Source: Drosophila persimilis (taxonomy: Eukaryota > Arthropoda > Insecta > Diptera > Drosophilidae). Taken from it: 64,000 bases of DNA. Below the pieces are notes generated by a model that saw only the letters and a list, made by a program, of their open reading frames with translations, was not told the DNA's origin and ran no database searches. The stretch lies in assembly GCF_003286085.1 (NCBI RefSeq), contig NW_020825294.1, positions 2,852,001 to 2,916,000 of the forward strand, read 5' to 3'. Made by a program: the position numbers and the translations under genes. The first letter of the stretch is position 1; every line of letters begins with the position of its first letter. This document shows, one piece after another, positions 37,122 through 47,227 of the stretch.

Positions 37122-38153
37122 ATGGCAGCAACCGGCGGCGGCAGGAGTACAAGTGAACCTCTGCCTCTGATTGAACCGGTTCGAAAGATTCTCAAATGGC
37201 TGCTCGTTTGGTCTCTGAGCAGCGACCAGAAGCTGCGAGAGGCCGAGAAGGAGCTGCTCGAACATCTGGTCACACCGTGCCAGAAATTTTACGTGGACAT
37301 TGGCGGTGTGGTGGGCAAATCGGACAGGATCTGGACACTGGCCATGAGCACCGAGGACCGCAAGCATGTGCCACTGGTGGCATTGCACGGCCGCGGCTCG
37401 GGGCTGGGCTCGTGGCTGCTCAACCTGGATGTCCTGGCCAGCCAGCGGCCGGTCTATGCCATTGACATGCTCGGCTTCGGCCGGAGCTCTCGTCCCATGT
37501 TCTCGGCCAAGGCGGACATATGCGACATGCAGATGGTGCTGGCTCTGGAGGGGTGGCGTGAGCAGATGAACCTGCCGCAGATGATACTCTTGGGGCACTG
37601 TCTCGGCTCCTTTGTGGCGGTCTCTTATGCCCTGGCCTATCCGGACCGTGTGAAACACCTCATCCTGGCCGAGCCCTGGGGCTTCAAGGAGACTCCCTCG
37701 CAGGCCCTGGGGCTGCTCAATAAAATCTCTTTCCTTCTCAATCCCTATTGGATCCTCCGGAGTGTGGGACCCCTGGCCAGCATTCTGCTGAACTACACAG
37801 AGCCCCAGCCGCATCTCAAGGAACGGTACCGGGAGCTTTTGGAAGACAAGCTAGACCACTATCTGGAGCAGTGTAAGGCGGCCACGCCCAGCGGAGAGTT
37901 AGCCTTCCAGACACTGGCCCAGGGCGAGGTCTCTAGCCACATCAGGCGGCACTGGCATAGCAAATCGCTGATGGAACGTACCCACGAATTGCCCGCCCAC
38001 CTCGGTTTTTCCTTCATCGGTGGAGCCCAGTCCCCGATGCACTCGCATCCCCATTTAGCCATCGTCAAAGGATCGGGACATTATGTGCACCTGGAACAGC
38101 CGGAGGAGTTCAATCAGCATGTCCTCAACATTTGCCACACCATCGGTGACTGA
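37122..38153 (+). CDS. intronless ABHD4/ABHD5-like (pummelig-like) alpha/beta-hydrolase paralogue
   Basis: A single 343-codon exon. The alpha/beta-hydrolase layout is clear: LVALHGRGSGLGSW (residues 85-98), YAIDMLGFGRSSRP (112-125), the nucleophile elbow ILLGHCLGSFVA (155-166), DRVKHLILAEPWGF (175-188) and the terminal GSGHYVHLEQPEEFNQ (317-332). The LGFGRSSRP and AEPWGF motifs and the EQPEEFN end mark the ABHD4/5 family (CGI-58; Drosophila pummelig), which acts in lipid-droplet triglyceride and phospholipid metabolism. Three odd points stand out. The elbow residue is Cys160, not Ser as in ABHD4 or Asn as in ABHD5. The acyltransferase-type HX4D motif reads H320-X4-E325. The segment that normally carries the catalytic Asp is shortened and the Asp is absent (GGAQSPMHSHP). 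This fits a diverged retro-copy, perhaps non-hydrolytic. The ATG follows a short AT-rich leader; an AATAAA lies 27 bp past the stop. Confidence 0.85.
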   Translation: MAATGGGRSTSEPLPLIEPVRKILKWLLVWSLSSDQKLREAEKELLEHLVTPCQKFYVDIGGVVGKSDRIWTLAMSTEDRKHVPLVALHGRGSGLGSWLLNLDVLASQRPVYAIDMLGFGRSSRPMFSAKADICDMQMVLALEGWREQMNLPQMILLGHCLGSFVAVSYALAYPDRVKHLILAEPWGFKETPSQALGLLNKISFLLNPYWILRSVGPLASILLNYTEPQPHLKERYRELLEDKLDHYLEQCKAATPSGELAFQTLAQGEVSSHIRRHWHSKSLMERTHELPAHLGFSFIGGAQSPMHSHPHLAIVKGSGHYVHLEQPEEFNQHVLNICHTIGD

Positions 38154-38179
38154 AGCTAAGCCAAACACACAGTTTTCGG

Positions 38180-38185
38180 AATAAA
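38180..38185 (+). terminator. polyadenylation signal AATAAA of the ABHD-like gene
   Basis: A canonical AATAAA sits 27 bp after the stop codon, within the 75 bp between this gene and the convergent gene ending at 38229. Confidence 0.7.
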
Positions 38186-38228
38186 TTTTAGTGTAAAATC
38201 CATCAAAGAAGATCCCATAAAAGTACGC

Positions 38229-39173
38229 TTATTGAAGTTGCTGCCGCTGTCTGTTGTAGATGTAGTAGTAGCCGCCATTGAAGCGGAGAGTGGCCACATC
38301 AGAGGATCCCGTCGCTCCACCGAATGCGTCGCCTGGTACGCGTGCTGCCGGGGACGTCAAGTTGAGGGTGCGATAAAAGAAGGCCGTCAGGAAGCTGGCA
38401 CTCACAACGAAGGCCACAAAGAAGCCCAGACAGAAGATGCAGTCCTTGTTGATCTGCAGACACAGGCAGAAGGCGGCCCCAAAGTCCCCCAAGGCTCGCA
38501 CAATGCGGGCGCCCAAGGACGGTGGCCCCTGTTCCGCCGCCGCCGCCGCATTCCCACGATTATTGTTCGATCGGATCTGTATGGTGTGGTGGGTGCGTTC
38601 ACAGGGAGCCCGTGTGTCTGGCTGGTTACGCGGCGGCGCTGTCGGTATGGCGAGGCGGCGGGGCGGTCGTGTGACCACCGTCTGCGTGCCCAGCTCACAG
38701 ATCTCTGGTATCTGAATGATCACCGCCGTACCAGAGTCCACTGTGAGTGTAACGGGCTCTGGATCGAGGCATTCTTCGTCCTCGCGCCGTACCTTCTCCT
38801 CGATTACGTCCAGACGGATCGTAAAGTTATCGAGCATATCGATGAGGTGATTCAGGCGACCTTGAGACCTTCCCGACTCCGGCTTTTGTCCTTCTACAGT
38901 GCCCTGTTGGCTGGTGCTGGGCATCTCATCCAGAGGGCAGGAGGCTTCTGGCTCTTTTTTGACATCGGGCGAGACATCTGTTTCGGTGGAACCCACAGTG
39001 GCATCTTTCAGATGTACCACCGGACTGTCAACCGCAGCCGGTGGCACCTCATTCTTTGCGGCTGCATCCTCCAGCTGGACTACAGGACAACTGGTCTCTG
39101 CTTGGGGGCTCCCTTCTGCCTCCGAGGACGCCTCTCGCTCAACTTTTTTCGTCGTCGCTCTCTGCGGGTCCAT
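38229..39173 (-). CDS. C-terminally anchored membrane protein, local three-gene family, member 1
   Basis: A 314-codon intronless frame on the minus strand with an ATG at 39173. I do not recognise a named family. Visible parts are: a disordered acidic N-terminus with an internal repeat (CPVVQLEDA at 29-37, SPVVHLKDA at 50-58); a predicted coiled coil (106-130, RLNHLIDMLDNF...IEEKVRR); a C-E-L-G-T-Q-T motif (159-165); an H-H-T-I-Q-I-R motif (195-201); and L-G-A-R-I-V-R-A-L-G-D-F-G-A-A-F (220-235), leading into a hydrophobic segment (246-267). A tail of about 47 residues follows. The xQT, TIxI and pre-membrane motifs recur in the two neighbours at 39364 and 40436. An antisense frame of about 330 codons is also open but has no family signal. 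It ends 75 bp from the convergent ABHD-like gene and diverges from member 2 across 190 bp. Confidence 0.75.
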   Translation of the reverse strand: MDPQRATTKKVEREASSEAEGSPQAETSCPVVQLEDAAAKNEVPPAAVDSPVVHLKDATVGSTETDVSPDVKKEPEASCPLDEMPSTSQQGTVEGQKPESGRSQGRLNHLIDMLDNFTIRLDVIEEKVRREDEECLDPEPVTLTVDSGTAVIIQIPEICELGTQTVVTRPPRRLAIPTAPPRNQPDTRAPCERTHHTIQIRSNNNRGNAAAAAEQGPPSLGARIVRALGDFGAAFCLCLQINKDCIFCLGFFVAFVVSASFLTAFFYRTLNLTSPAARVPGDAFGGATGSSDVATLRFNGGYYYIYNRQRQQLQ

Positions 39174-39363
39174 ATTATTTTGGAAATTATAAATTTTGAA
39201 GGGCTCTGTACTCTGCCAAGTCTCTGAGCTCGGAGTTTTATTCCGTGTGACAGCTGTCAGAAAACAAATCCACTTACGTTTTGCCGGAATAATGTCGACT
39301 CCAGTATTGTAAAACCCCCATTTCGAACTCTTCTAAATTCCATCTTTGAACGTTATCTACTAC
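39174..39363. promoter_or_regulatory. compact divergent promoter of family members 1 and 2
   Basis: Only 190 bp separate two divergent ATGs. A perfect palindrome, TGACAGCTGTCA (39248-39259), containing the E-box CAGCTG, lies near the centre. Confidence 0.5.
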
Positions 39364-40375
39364 ATGGCGTGCAGAGAGCCGGAAGAGGCCGCTATCGTCG
39401 TTGATCATCTTATTAGCGATCTGGTCCTTGAGGCAGTGACAGATTCTGCCCTCCACAAATCACCCTCACCGTGCGGTTCCTCCACCTGCCAGCGTCTCTT
39501 CGACATTTTGGGCTTTCAGCCGTACAGGGACGACAGCGATGTCGAAGTTTGTGTCTATGGCGAGGACGATAAGAGCAGCCTCGAAGCGGTCATGGCTCCC
39601 AGCTCCCGTACGCTCATGAACAGCAGTCTCATATCGAATGGTGACCGCATTGCAAATTGGCATAGTTGGGTGACCGAGGCCCTGGCTGAAGGTAAGTGAT
39701 TGTATCTCATCCATGAGGGGGCTTCCAAGGGGTTGGAAGTCTCTCCTCACTCCCAGTGCGGCTTAGCAGTTACGAATAACGAAGAGAGCACAGTGTGTTT
39801 TTCTAGAAAACTGTTGAAATCTGTAAGGAAGCTAATGGAAACTTGTTGCTTCTTCCTAAGGGAGAATATCTCAGCCTGTACGGCTTGTCCGTTACATTTT
39901 TTACTCCTTATCACACTTTTGGGACCACCAGCTCACCTAGGGCTTTGTTACTTTACTGCTAAGCCACACTGAGAGAGAGAAAACGTGTAAGAGAGTGAGA
40001 CAAGTTCTAGCAGTCATATATAAAATGATCTAAGAAACATTCCCTGATTCCACAGAGCATACCGAGGACGATCTAACAATCTATATCAAGAATGAAGCCC
40101 TGAGGTCTTGTAGCAGGGCCGTGCAAACGGAACAGCCGCGTCTGGCCGGCTCCGATACCGGCCTGAAAAGCCAAGGCGAACGGATCTTCCTGCCCATGCC
40201 CTGCGAGCAGACGCGTCAAACGATATTCATCGATACCGTGTCGCCGCCCGTGCCGAACGTGACGGCGCGTCCTCCCTTGGCCGATCGCTTCTGCTACATG
40301 TTGACCGATTTCGCATCGGCACTCTACTGCAGTCTCGCCATCATGTGTTGTTGCACCCCCACTATGTTGCGATAA
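39364..40375 (+). CDS. C-terminally anchored membrane protein, local three-gene family, member 2
   Basis: Two coding exons, 39364-39691 and 40056-40375. The donor is GCTGAAG|GTAAGTG and the acceptor TGATTCCACAG|AGCATACC; the phase-1 junction restores a Glu codon and gives 215 residues. The N-terminal half is acidic without a recognised domain. The second exon carries the shared motifs R-A-V-Q-T-E (130-135), R-Q-T-I-F-I-D (163-169) and L-A-D-R-F-C-Y-M-L-T-D-F-A-S-A-L-Y (184-200), followed by a cysteine-rich hydrophobic end (201-209) that stops almost at once (TPTMLR). It is the shortest member and its membrane segment is truncated compared with members 1 and 3. Its 364-bp intron, long for this locus, contains a small inverted-repeat element (39741-39990). 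It converges on member 3 with 60 bp between stops. Confidence 0.75.
39741..39990. mobile_element. small inverted-repeat (MITE-like) insertion in the member 2 intron
   Basis: Left end CAGTGCGGCTTAGCAGTTA (39755-39773) and right end TTACTGCTAAGCCACACTG (39953-39971) are near-perfect inverses, with CTCTCCTCACT outside the left and GAGAGAGAGA outside the right. The 180-230 bp between them accounts for most of the unusual intron length. The ends are the same TGCTAAGCYACWCTG motif found alone at seven other places in the window. Confidence 0.65.
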
Positions 40376-40435
40376 TCGACCCCCCATGATACATAAATCA
40401 ATCCTGAATTTAATCAAACGCTGCGAAAAAATCAT

Positions 40436-41275
40436 TTAACTGGGAGGCTCAATCGCACCGTTGTCCAAGAATTTTCTGTAGTGGGCCAGCAACAGATAGA
40501 GGCACCAAATGCACAGCAAAATAAACAGCACGTAGGGAAAGTTTTCGCCGATCATGAACAGGCAGCCGATAAAAGCGTCCACGGCATTCAACAGGACTTT
40601 CAAGAGCCTCTGGTGTAGGGGCGCCCGTTGCATGTCTGTGGCCGATGCCACCGACTCCACCTCGATGTGGATGGTATGCTGCTGGATCTGGCTGGGCTTT
40701 TCCTTGGTGGCCACGGACACTCCCTCTTCCACCGATTTTGGGCCGTTCTTCTGTTGCTCCAGCAGAGACCAGGACGTCTGAATGCTCACCTCGCAGGTGG
40801 CCGCCTGAATGGTGCGTTCCGACACGGATCCGCCCGAAAGTCTCTCGTTTTGATCTTGGGGGGTAAAGTGGTTACAGATTAGTGATCAGTGTGGATGATG
40901 GATGGCTTCCTCACTTGTACCATGGCTTGGAACACGCTTTAATGGATTCGAGACCACCACCTGATGTTTCTGTTCTCCGTCCATCATCTTTGTGTAGCCC
41001 TCGAAGAGGTTAAGCAGTTCCGAAAAGCGTTTGTTGATTTGCTTGTGGCTTAACTGGACCTGGACCAGGTAATGGGATATACTGTTGTCCGGCGCCTGTT
41101 CAGCTCCGTTCTGGGATCCCCCACTTGGATCCTCTGATGTAGTCTCAGGTCGTGGCAATACGGCGGAGCCTCCATCCCCATGTGTCTCATCCTGGGGCTG
41201 CAGCATCCTGCTGATGTTTGGTGTGAGTGTTTTTGCCTTATATGAAGTGTTCAGGTGAATTTTATTTTGTGTCAT
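40436..41275 (-). CDS. C-terminally anchored membrane protein, local three-gene family, member 3
   Basis: Two exons on the minus strand: 41275-40915 and 40854-40436, with a 60-bp intron (donor GGTACAA|GTGAGG, acceptor CCCCCCAAG|ATC). The phase-1 junction gives an Asn and a protein of 259 residues from the upstream ATG; Met24 (ATG at 41206) is an alternative start. Visible features are a Pro/Ser/Glu-rich N-terminus, a predicted helical segment (66-100, HYLVQVQLSHKQ...FEGYTKMMD), C-E-V-S-I-Q-T (141-147), Q-H-T-I-H-I-E (179-185), L-H-Q-R-L-L-K-V-L-L-N-A-V-D-A-F (200-215) and a strong membrane segment (226-245) with a short hydrophilic tail. The order and spacing of these motifs match member 1. 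Topology suggests a C-terminal anchor with a cytosolic head; function unknown. Confidence 0.75.
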
Positions 41276-44200
41276 TCCCAAAATGTGTGTGTCTGAATTT
41301 TACACAAAAAAGGGCTGCCTGCTGCTTTATGTATCTACTTGCCACTCGGTGGTGCACTGTCTGCCATTGAGCTTCGTTGGCTAGTGGATAATTTTTGCGC
41401 TAAATTAAGCAATTTCCTGCCATGTCTGGGTCGGAAGCAGCCTCTTCTGGGTCTTATCGTGGCCACTCCACTGTCCGTCCGTCCACTGACACTTCAGGCT
41501 CTCTCCCTCTCTCTATCTCTCCCTCTGCCGTCCATGGATTTTCTGTCTAATATGACAATTATAACGGTCTAGTGCACTAATTCTATTTTGCATAAATGCA
41601 TTTTTGAAGCCGAATCAAACGAAAGGGTCATCGGGGGGTGGGCCCACAGATTAAGTCTTCATTCAGCAGGTGCCTCCGTATGTATGTGCTTTGGGCTGTG
41701 AATTGTCATGTGACAGCACACGACGGCAGACCTATTTGTCAGATGATTATTAAGGGAAAAACCAAGAGGAAAATAAATGGAGGATATCTGATGATCCAGC
41801 TTGGATAATAGCATGGATGCAGCACACAACGATCTCTGGCAGAAGGGGCCTCCTATCTGTTCCTTTTCTGTTTCTATTATGACTAAGAAAACAACACAGT
41901 GAGGCTTCAAATCGATCAAAAACTGTCTGCGTAACATTTCAGAACTGAAGAGTCTCCCAGGCTCTTAGGAGACTATCTGCATATTAAAGGACATGCTACA
42001 TACGATTATGATATATAAGGTCATATATAGCCCCGCCAGCGTCAAAAACCCTTACGCATTTATTCGAATACCCCCAAAATCAAAAAAATACAGAAAATTC
42101 AAAACTTTTCAGCGCTAAAAATTAAAAAAAAACTCCTAAAATCGTATTTATTTTTGTGTAAGAACCGGCTTAGGACGCATTCATTCAAATGAGGCCTCAC
42201 CACGCGGCACCACCCGAAGGGAGCCGAACTCGAGAGCTCTCAGCCGAAGCGAATAGTTTATTTTCAGTGTCCATTTCTTTATGGGAAATTTGCACAGCGA
42301 CTGAGCATCATTCAAAGATTAATGCATGTTAAGATAGTGAGATGTATTACCACAGCCAGTCGAAGGCTGTGACTTCCAGTAGATATCAGTTGATGACGTT
42401 TAAGACTAAGATCAATTATATTTGCATAAGCTGACTAGCCGAATGTCCAACGAAGCTTAGAACAGGAGCGATCGAGAGCGCATGAGATCAAGGACTCGTG
42501 TGATCGATAGAGATAGAGCCCGATGCTGCTGCCGAAAGTGCAAGAACAAAAGAACAGCACAGCTAGTGTGCTACTGCCGTGTGTTTCGCATCTTTCGGTG
42601 CAGTGGGCAGGGCAATAAGCTAACAATAATACAGATATACTTTAGGCTGCGGTACTAGCCATGATCTATGTAGATTTACTTGCTCGAGCATACAAGTTCT
42701 TCATTCTGTGGAGGTGAAATGCCTTAATACATTTTTCTAATTAATGTTCCATCATTGAAGAATCGTTAATGCAAAATTGCTACCAAAAACTTCTCTTGAT
42801 ATGCAAACATAATAAATTAATGAAAACTTTTGCTCTTTCCGCCAACCCCCATAAACTATCATTTTATTTTCTGATATTCTTTTCGTATTTTTTTTTTCAA
42901 CCGCAATTTCCGTTCAATTCCAAAAAAAAAAAGCTGTCTCCGTGGTATATTTCATAATTTGTTCGAGGGAAACTTTTCGATGAAACTCCATTAAAGCAGA
43001 GACATAATAAATTCATGGAATATCTGGAATTCGAGAACACTCCTTCGGGAGGAAGACTACGCACATTTGTCCACCAGCTGGCGGTGAGGGATGGGGTGGG
43101 GAAACTTTTGTCGATGTCGTTGTCTGTCCTAAGACCTCCGGCCTTTGGCGTCCTGCGTCCAGTGTGCGCACCTGCTACTCAGGGGTTGTACCGTTCGGAT
43201 GCATCTTCTGCCACTGATGCTGCTTCTGGGGGCCATTGTTATCATTTAAAAGGCTTAAGTGCGCCAAAGATTTATATTTATATTTGAAAGGGAAGCAGCA
43301 AAGGAACAAAAACCAACATCGCATCCGTCCATGCAACGAGAAAATAAGATAAACCAACACTTTATTGATTTTCCTCTCGCATGTGATGCCGCTCTCTCTC
43401 TGTGTGTGCGAATGCTGTTGCCAGGCATGGCCTGGGGTCCCTTTTCCCGTATTGCCGCAGTTTTGTCGCCTGTCCAAAAAAAAAAAAAAAAAAAAAAAAA
43501 ACAGTAAAAGAAGAAAAGTCGGGGGAAAGGACCGCAGGGAAGAGCCCCAACGCCTGCGCTTGATTCATCTGCCAGCTGATTGGTGTTTGTGCGGAAGCGT
43601 TGGAGCAGAACAACTGTGTGGGATTGAGTCGCCGCCATCCGCCATCCGTTCCATCCATCATCATCCTCATCCTCACCCTTCAGTTTACCCTTTGGCTGTA
43701 TGTTAAAGCTAAATTGTGTTGCCGGCTTTTAGGGGTGTTCCCCTCTGCTCCCCTCCTACATCTATCATAGGACATGCGTAGCATCTGGAATCATCATCTG
43801 GCTTCTGTAGGAATCAATCTTCAGGTGCTTATATGTGTACATACATAAATATATTTTCTATAATTTATAATCGTTTTCGTGGCCAGAATTAATTTAGATC
43901 TAAGCCTTCTTCTGGACTTCTCACTCGCTGTTGCATTTTATTTTGGCAATCAGCCTGATTATGCCCGGCCCCATTCTGTAGAATTTATGAGGTGTTGCTG
44001 ATTATTCTCTCGGTGGCCAAACAAATGGAGTAGGCGTCTAACCGTTGCCAAAACTCACGAGACTCCGCCTCGCGCCTCGCGCCTCGTGGCATCAGCTCGT
44101 AAATAATATTTGTTTAGATATATTTTTGCCTTAATGCTTGTTTGTTTCCTATTACTCTGGGCCGGCTCGTTTATCATCCTCTGGGCCAGCTTAACTGCAG

Positions 44201-44689
44201 TGCTGCGGATGCTGCAAAAGCAGCCAAAGGACTTGCGAGTCCAGGCACAGCATGCATTCAATTAGCGCCTGGCAAAGAATTTGGATTTTCATCATGCCTT
44301 TTTATCATTAAGCCCATAACTTCTCAGACATCTTCTGCCGCAACTTGTGCTATTTATCATCATAATCATGGCCTACGATTTGTTGCAGCTTACATTGGAC
44401 AATAATCATGGCCTAGGATTTTTCACACTTTAGATTGGAAATCCCAATCGTAATTGGAAATTTTGTAATGGTCATTCGAGGGACAATACTATTTCATTTG
44501 CTAAAGACCAGCCATGAACTTTAGCACTAGTTTGTCTTATCGGAAATTGTTCTCTGTTTGTTTCATTCCAAACGAATGTGTCCGTTCGCTTAGGGGAAAT
44601 TTGTATAGACCACAGGAGCATTTCAAGCTCCATGAAACTAGAAGAAATCGTAAAATATCTACGCTTCACTAATTTCGAATCGTTTTTAT
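41276..44689. other. non-coding stretch
   Basis: No supportable gene. One copy of the dispersed CTTATGGGAAATTTGCACAG repeat is near 42270. A 27-base A run (43475-43501), a 40-bp tandem duplication around AATCATGGCCTA (about 44362-44440), and another dispersed copy near 44577 (CGTTCGCTTAGGGGAAATTT) are present. Confidence 0.5.
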
Positions 44690-44890
44690 TGTTATCGTTT
44701 CATTCCATCGTTCCATTCCGCTAGTTATTCTTGAGTAGTGTAGCTCCGAGAGTCAACGGGGTTGTTTCAAGCGTTCCCAAGCCTATCGCTTTTATTGTTA
44801 TCGTTTCATTCCATCGTTCCATTCCGCTAGTTCTTCTAGAGTGAATGGAGGTACTGTAGTTCCGAAAGTCAATCGAGTTGGTTTAAAAGA
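44690..44890. repeat. tandem duplication of about 105 bp
   Basis: The block TTTTATTGTTATCGTTTCATTCCATCGTTCCATTCCGCTAGTT and the following GTAGCTCCGAGAGTCAACGG-type sequence occur twice in a row (about 44688-44787 and 44788-44890). The first half is almost identical between copies. Confidence 0.85.
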
Positions 44891-46040
44891 ACCAATTCTT
44901 CAGGCGATCCCAAGGAAGATTAAAGGCCTCGAGTCTTGCTGGTCCCATAGTAAAGTGTCTGGTCATTGCTGGCAACTCTCTGCTCCAGTAGTTCCTCCAG
45001 TTAGGAAATCTGGAAAATTCCAATAGATCTGTGAAATAAATGTGCCAACTTTCTATTCGGAAACACCGAACAGTATTCTTTGCTATTAATTCTAGTCTGT
45101 TTAGATTAGTTAGTGCCTCTGGTATTAAGGTATATTATGGGTCCTCTATTCCATTCAGCTCTATGTACATAGAAGATGTCGCATGTCACAGTCGCTTACA
45201 CCTGCCAAAGTCCTCAAAGCGTTGTCAAAACGTTTGCCACTCTTGTCTATGGCAAAAGGTAAGTGAAATTTCCGGGTGAATCCTCCCCAAGGTCTCATGG
45301 CTCTTATGCCTCTCGTGCCTCTCATGCCTCTCGTGCCTCCCATGCCTGCCTTGTGTGGCAATCAGTGGCCGGGTAGACTCTTACCTGGCCACTTTGGGCG
45401 CCTAGACCTGGGCTCTTGTGCCCAGACCTCCCCGCTGGTTAGTTGACATTTAATGGCATTTGACACTCTCCACGGCGTGTCCGCAAGACAGGAGCAAAAA
45501 CATCACAAGCAAATACAAAATATAGCTAAAAAAAAATACCGAGAAAGGAGAGAATAGAATATCCGTAATGGAAATATTGCTAAGAAAATCAATAGAAAAT
45601 GGTAAAGGAGACAGCAGCAGCAGCAGAGGCACCCGGCACCAGGCACCAGGCAGGATGGAGCCGGTCGAGCACTTGCCTAATGAAGTTGTTGCCTAAAGAA
45701 GGGACAACAGCATCGATGGGGTAGGGAAAACAGAATAGCAGGAAGAACCACTACTCGGGGAGCACATCCCGTGAGCAGGAGTCCTGGACAACAGCAATAA
45801 CAACATCAATGCACTTAATGCTCTTGTTTGCTTAACTTTATTTGATGTCCTTGCCTTGCTTATTTTTCCCCCTCCCCTACTTTTGCCTCATTCACGGAAA
45901 AGGATACCTTCGCTATGACATCAACTATGGCCAGGGTGGTAAGATATGATACAAATTTAGGGAAAATTTCAAACAATTTCTGTGCTGGGAACACTTGATT
46001 TAATTTTTTTAGAAACCAGATCTGCAAATTCCCTTTGTAT

Positions 46041-46066
46041 TGCTAAGCTGCTCTGTGAGAGAGAGA
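46041..46066 (+). repeat. copy of dispersed TGCTAAGCYACWCTG motif
   Basis: Reads TGCTAAGCTGCTCTG followed by TGAGAGAGAG. Confidence 0.6.
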
Positions 46067-47203
46067 AGCAGTCATGGGAAGTAGTTTTCTGCAAATTTTC
46101 TTCAAGAAAATAGATCCTGGCAGTGTATTTGAATTTAGGTAATATTCCCATCTCTCATTCGGTATTCTTTGGCTGCGTTTTCTATTTGTTTTTCTAGCGA
46201 CGACTACATATATGGTGTTTACGCAGAAGTCAGTAGCAGGAGCAGTCCTGCCAGCACATGTTGACCACTTAGACTCGCAGCAACAACAACAACAACGACA
46301 GCAACAAAGACAGCAACAGCAAAAGAAAACAGGGGCAAAAAACGAGAGGAAAAAGCGACACCAATTTTCTGGTCTCGAGTGTAATGCATTTAGCGATGGT
46401 CGAGCAAAATGTACATTGTCCGATACGGCCGGCCCCCTGTCATGCCTGGGTACCGGATACTTTTGCTTATTTTGCGGTCAAATTAATACCGCTGCAGGAG
46501 GCATGGGGCATGGGGCATGCAGGAGGCATAAGGCAGAAGGCTGCGGGCAGCAGGCTGTGGCAGGATGTCTGAAACTCGTTCACGTTGCATGTATTTTTAA
46601 TTAATTGCGTGCCTCCTGCCCCTCGGCCGCCCTCTTTCCAGAGGAACCAGATGGGTAGCAGGAGTCGAGTCGAGTTGATTTGAGTCGACCCGACCATTGC
46701 ATGCCATGTCCTCCCATGTGGCCAGAGCCTGCTCGCTCAAGTCCCTGTTCCTTGCGGTCCTTGTGGTCCCTGTAGTCCCCGTAGTCCTTGTGTGTGTGTC
46801 TGATCCTCATACTTTAATAGGTTTATGTCCACCTTTTTTTTCGTGTGCCATTACGGCAAGGATGAAACAGAAATTAATCCTTGCCACAGACTTTTGATAT
46901 CAATTCTTTTGGGGGGGACACGAAATTATAAATTATTTAACATTGGATATGTTCAAAATGGCATCGTTTTGCAGGTGGAGTGTATCCATTTACATATAAT
47001 CCAATAAATACTTTGAAATAATACAGATTTTATATTGAAAAAGAGTGCTATATCGAATCGTGCTAAGAATATGGTTTCAAATGGATTTCAGTAGAATGTT
47101 TGCGTTTTAGTCACTCAAGAGGCATTATATATGAAGAATATGGCACTGCCAACGAAAAGCTGTCTTAAAACTGGAGGATATGACATGAAAACTCACTCTT
47201 GAC

Positions 47204-47227
47204 TGCTCAGCTACTCTGTAAGAGAGT
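47204..47227 (+). repeat. copy of dispersed TGCTAAGCYACWCTG motif
   Basis: Reads TGCTCAGCTACTCTG followed by TAAGAGAG, preceded by ACATGAAAACTCACTCTTGA. Confidence 0.55.

Noticed and set aside
37065..37814. 249-codon minus-strand ORF opposite the ABHD-like gene
   Set aside because: The plus strand encodes a clear alpha/beta-hydrolase; the antisense frame is a by-product of GC-rich codons.
38232..39227. 331-codon plus-strand ORF antisense to family member 1
   Set aside because: It mirrors the coding frame of the minus-strand gene, lacks recognisable domains and has arbitrary-looking composition. The minus-strand frame shares motifs with two neighbours, so this is its shadow.
45040..45279. 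Plus-strand frame ending near a strong donor at 45257
   Set aside because: The donor is good but no convincing acceptor or domain was found, so I list it only as a hint of transcription.
46212..46604. 130-codon ORF with a glutamine-rich stretch
   Set aside because: The Gln run comes from a CAACAACAG microsatellite. No flanking splice sites or domain.
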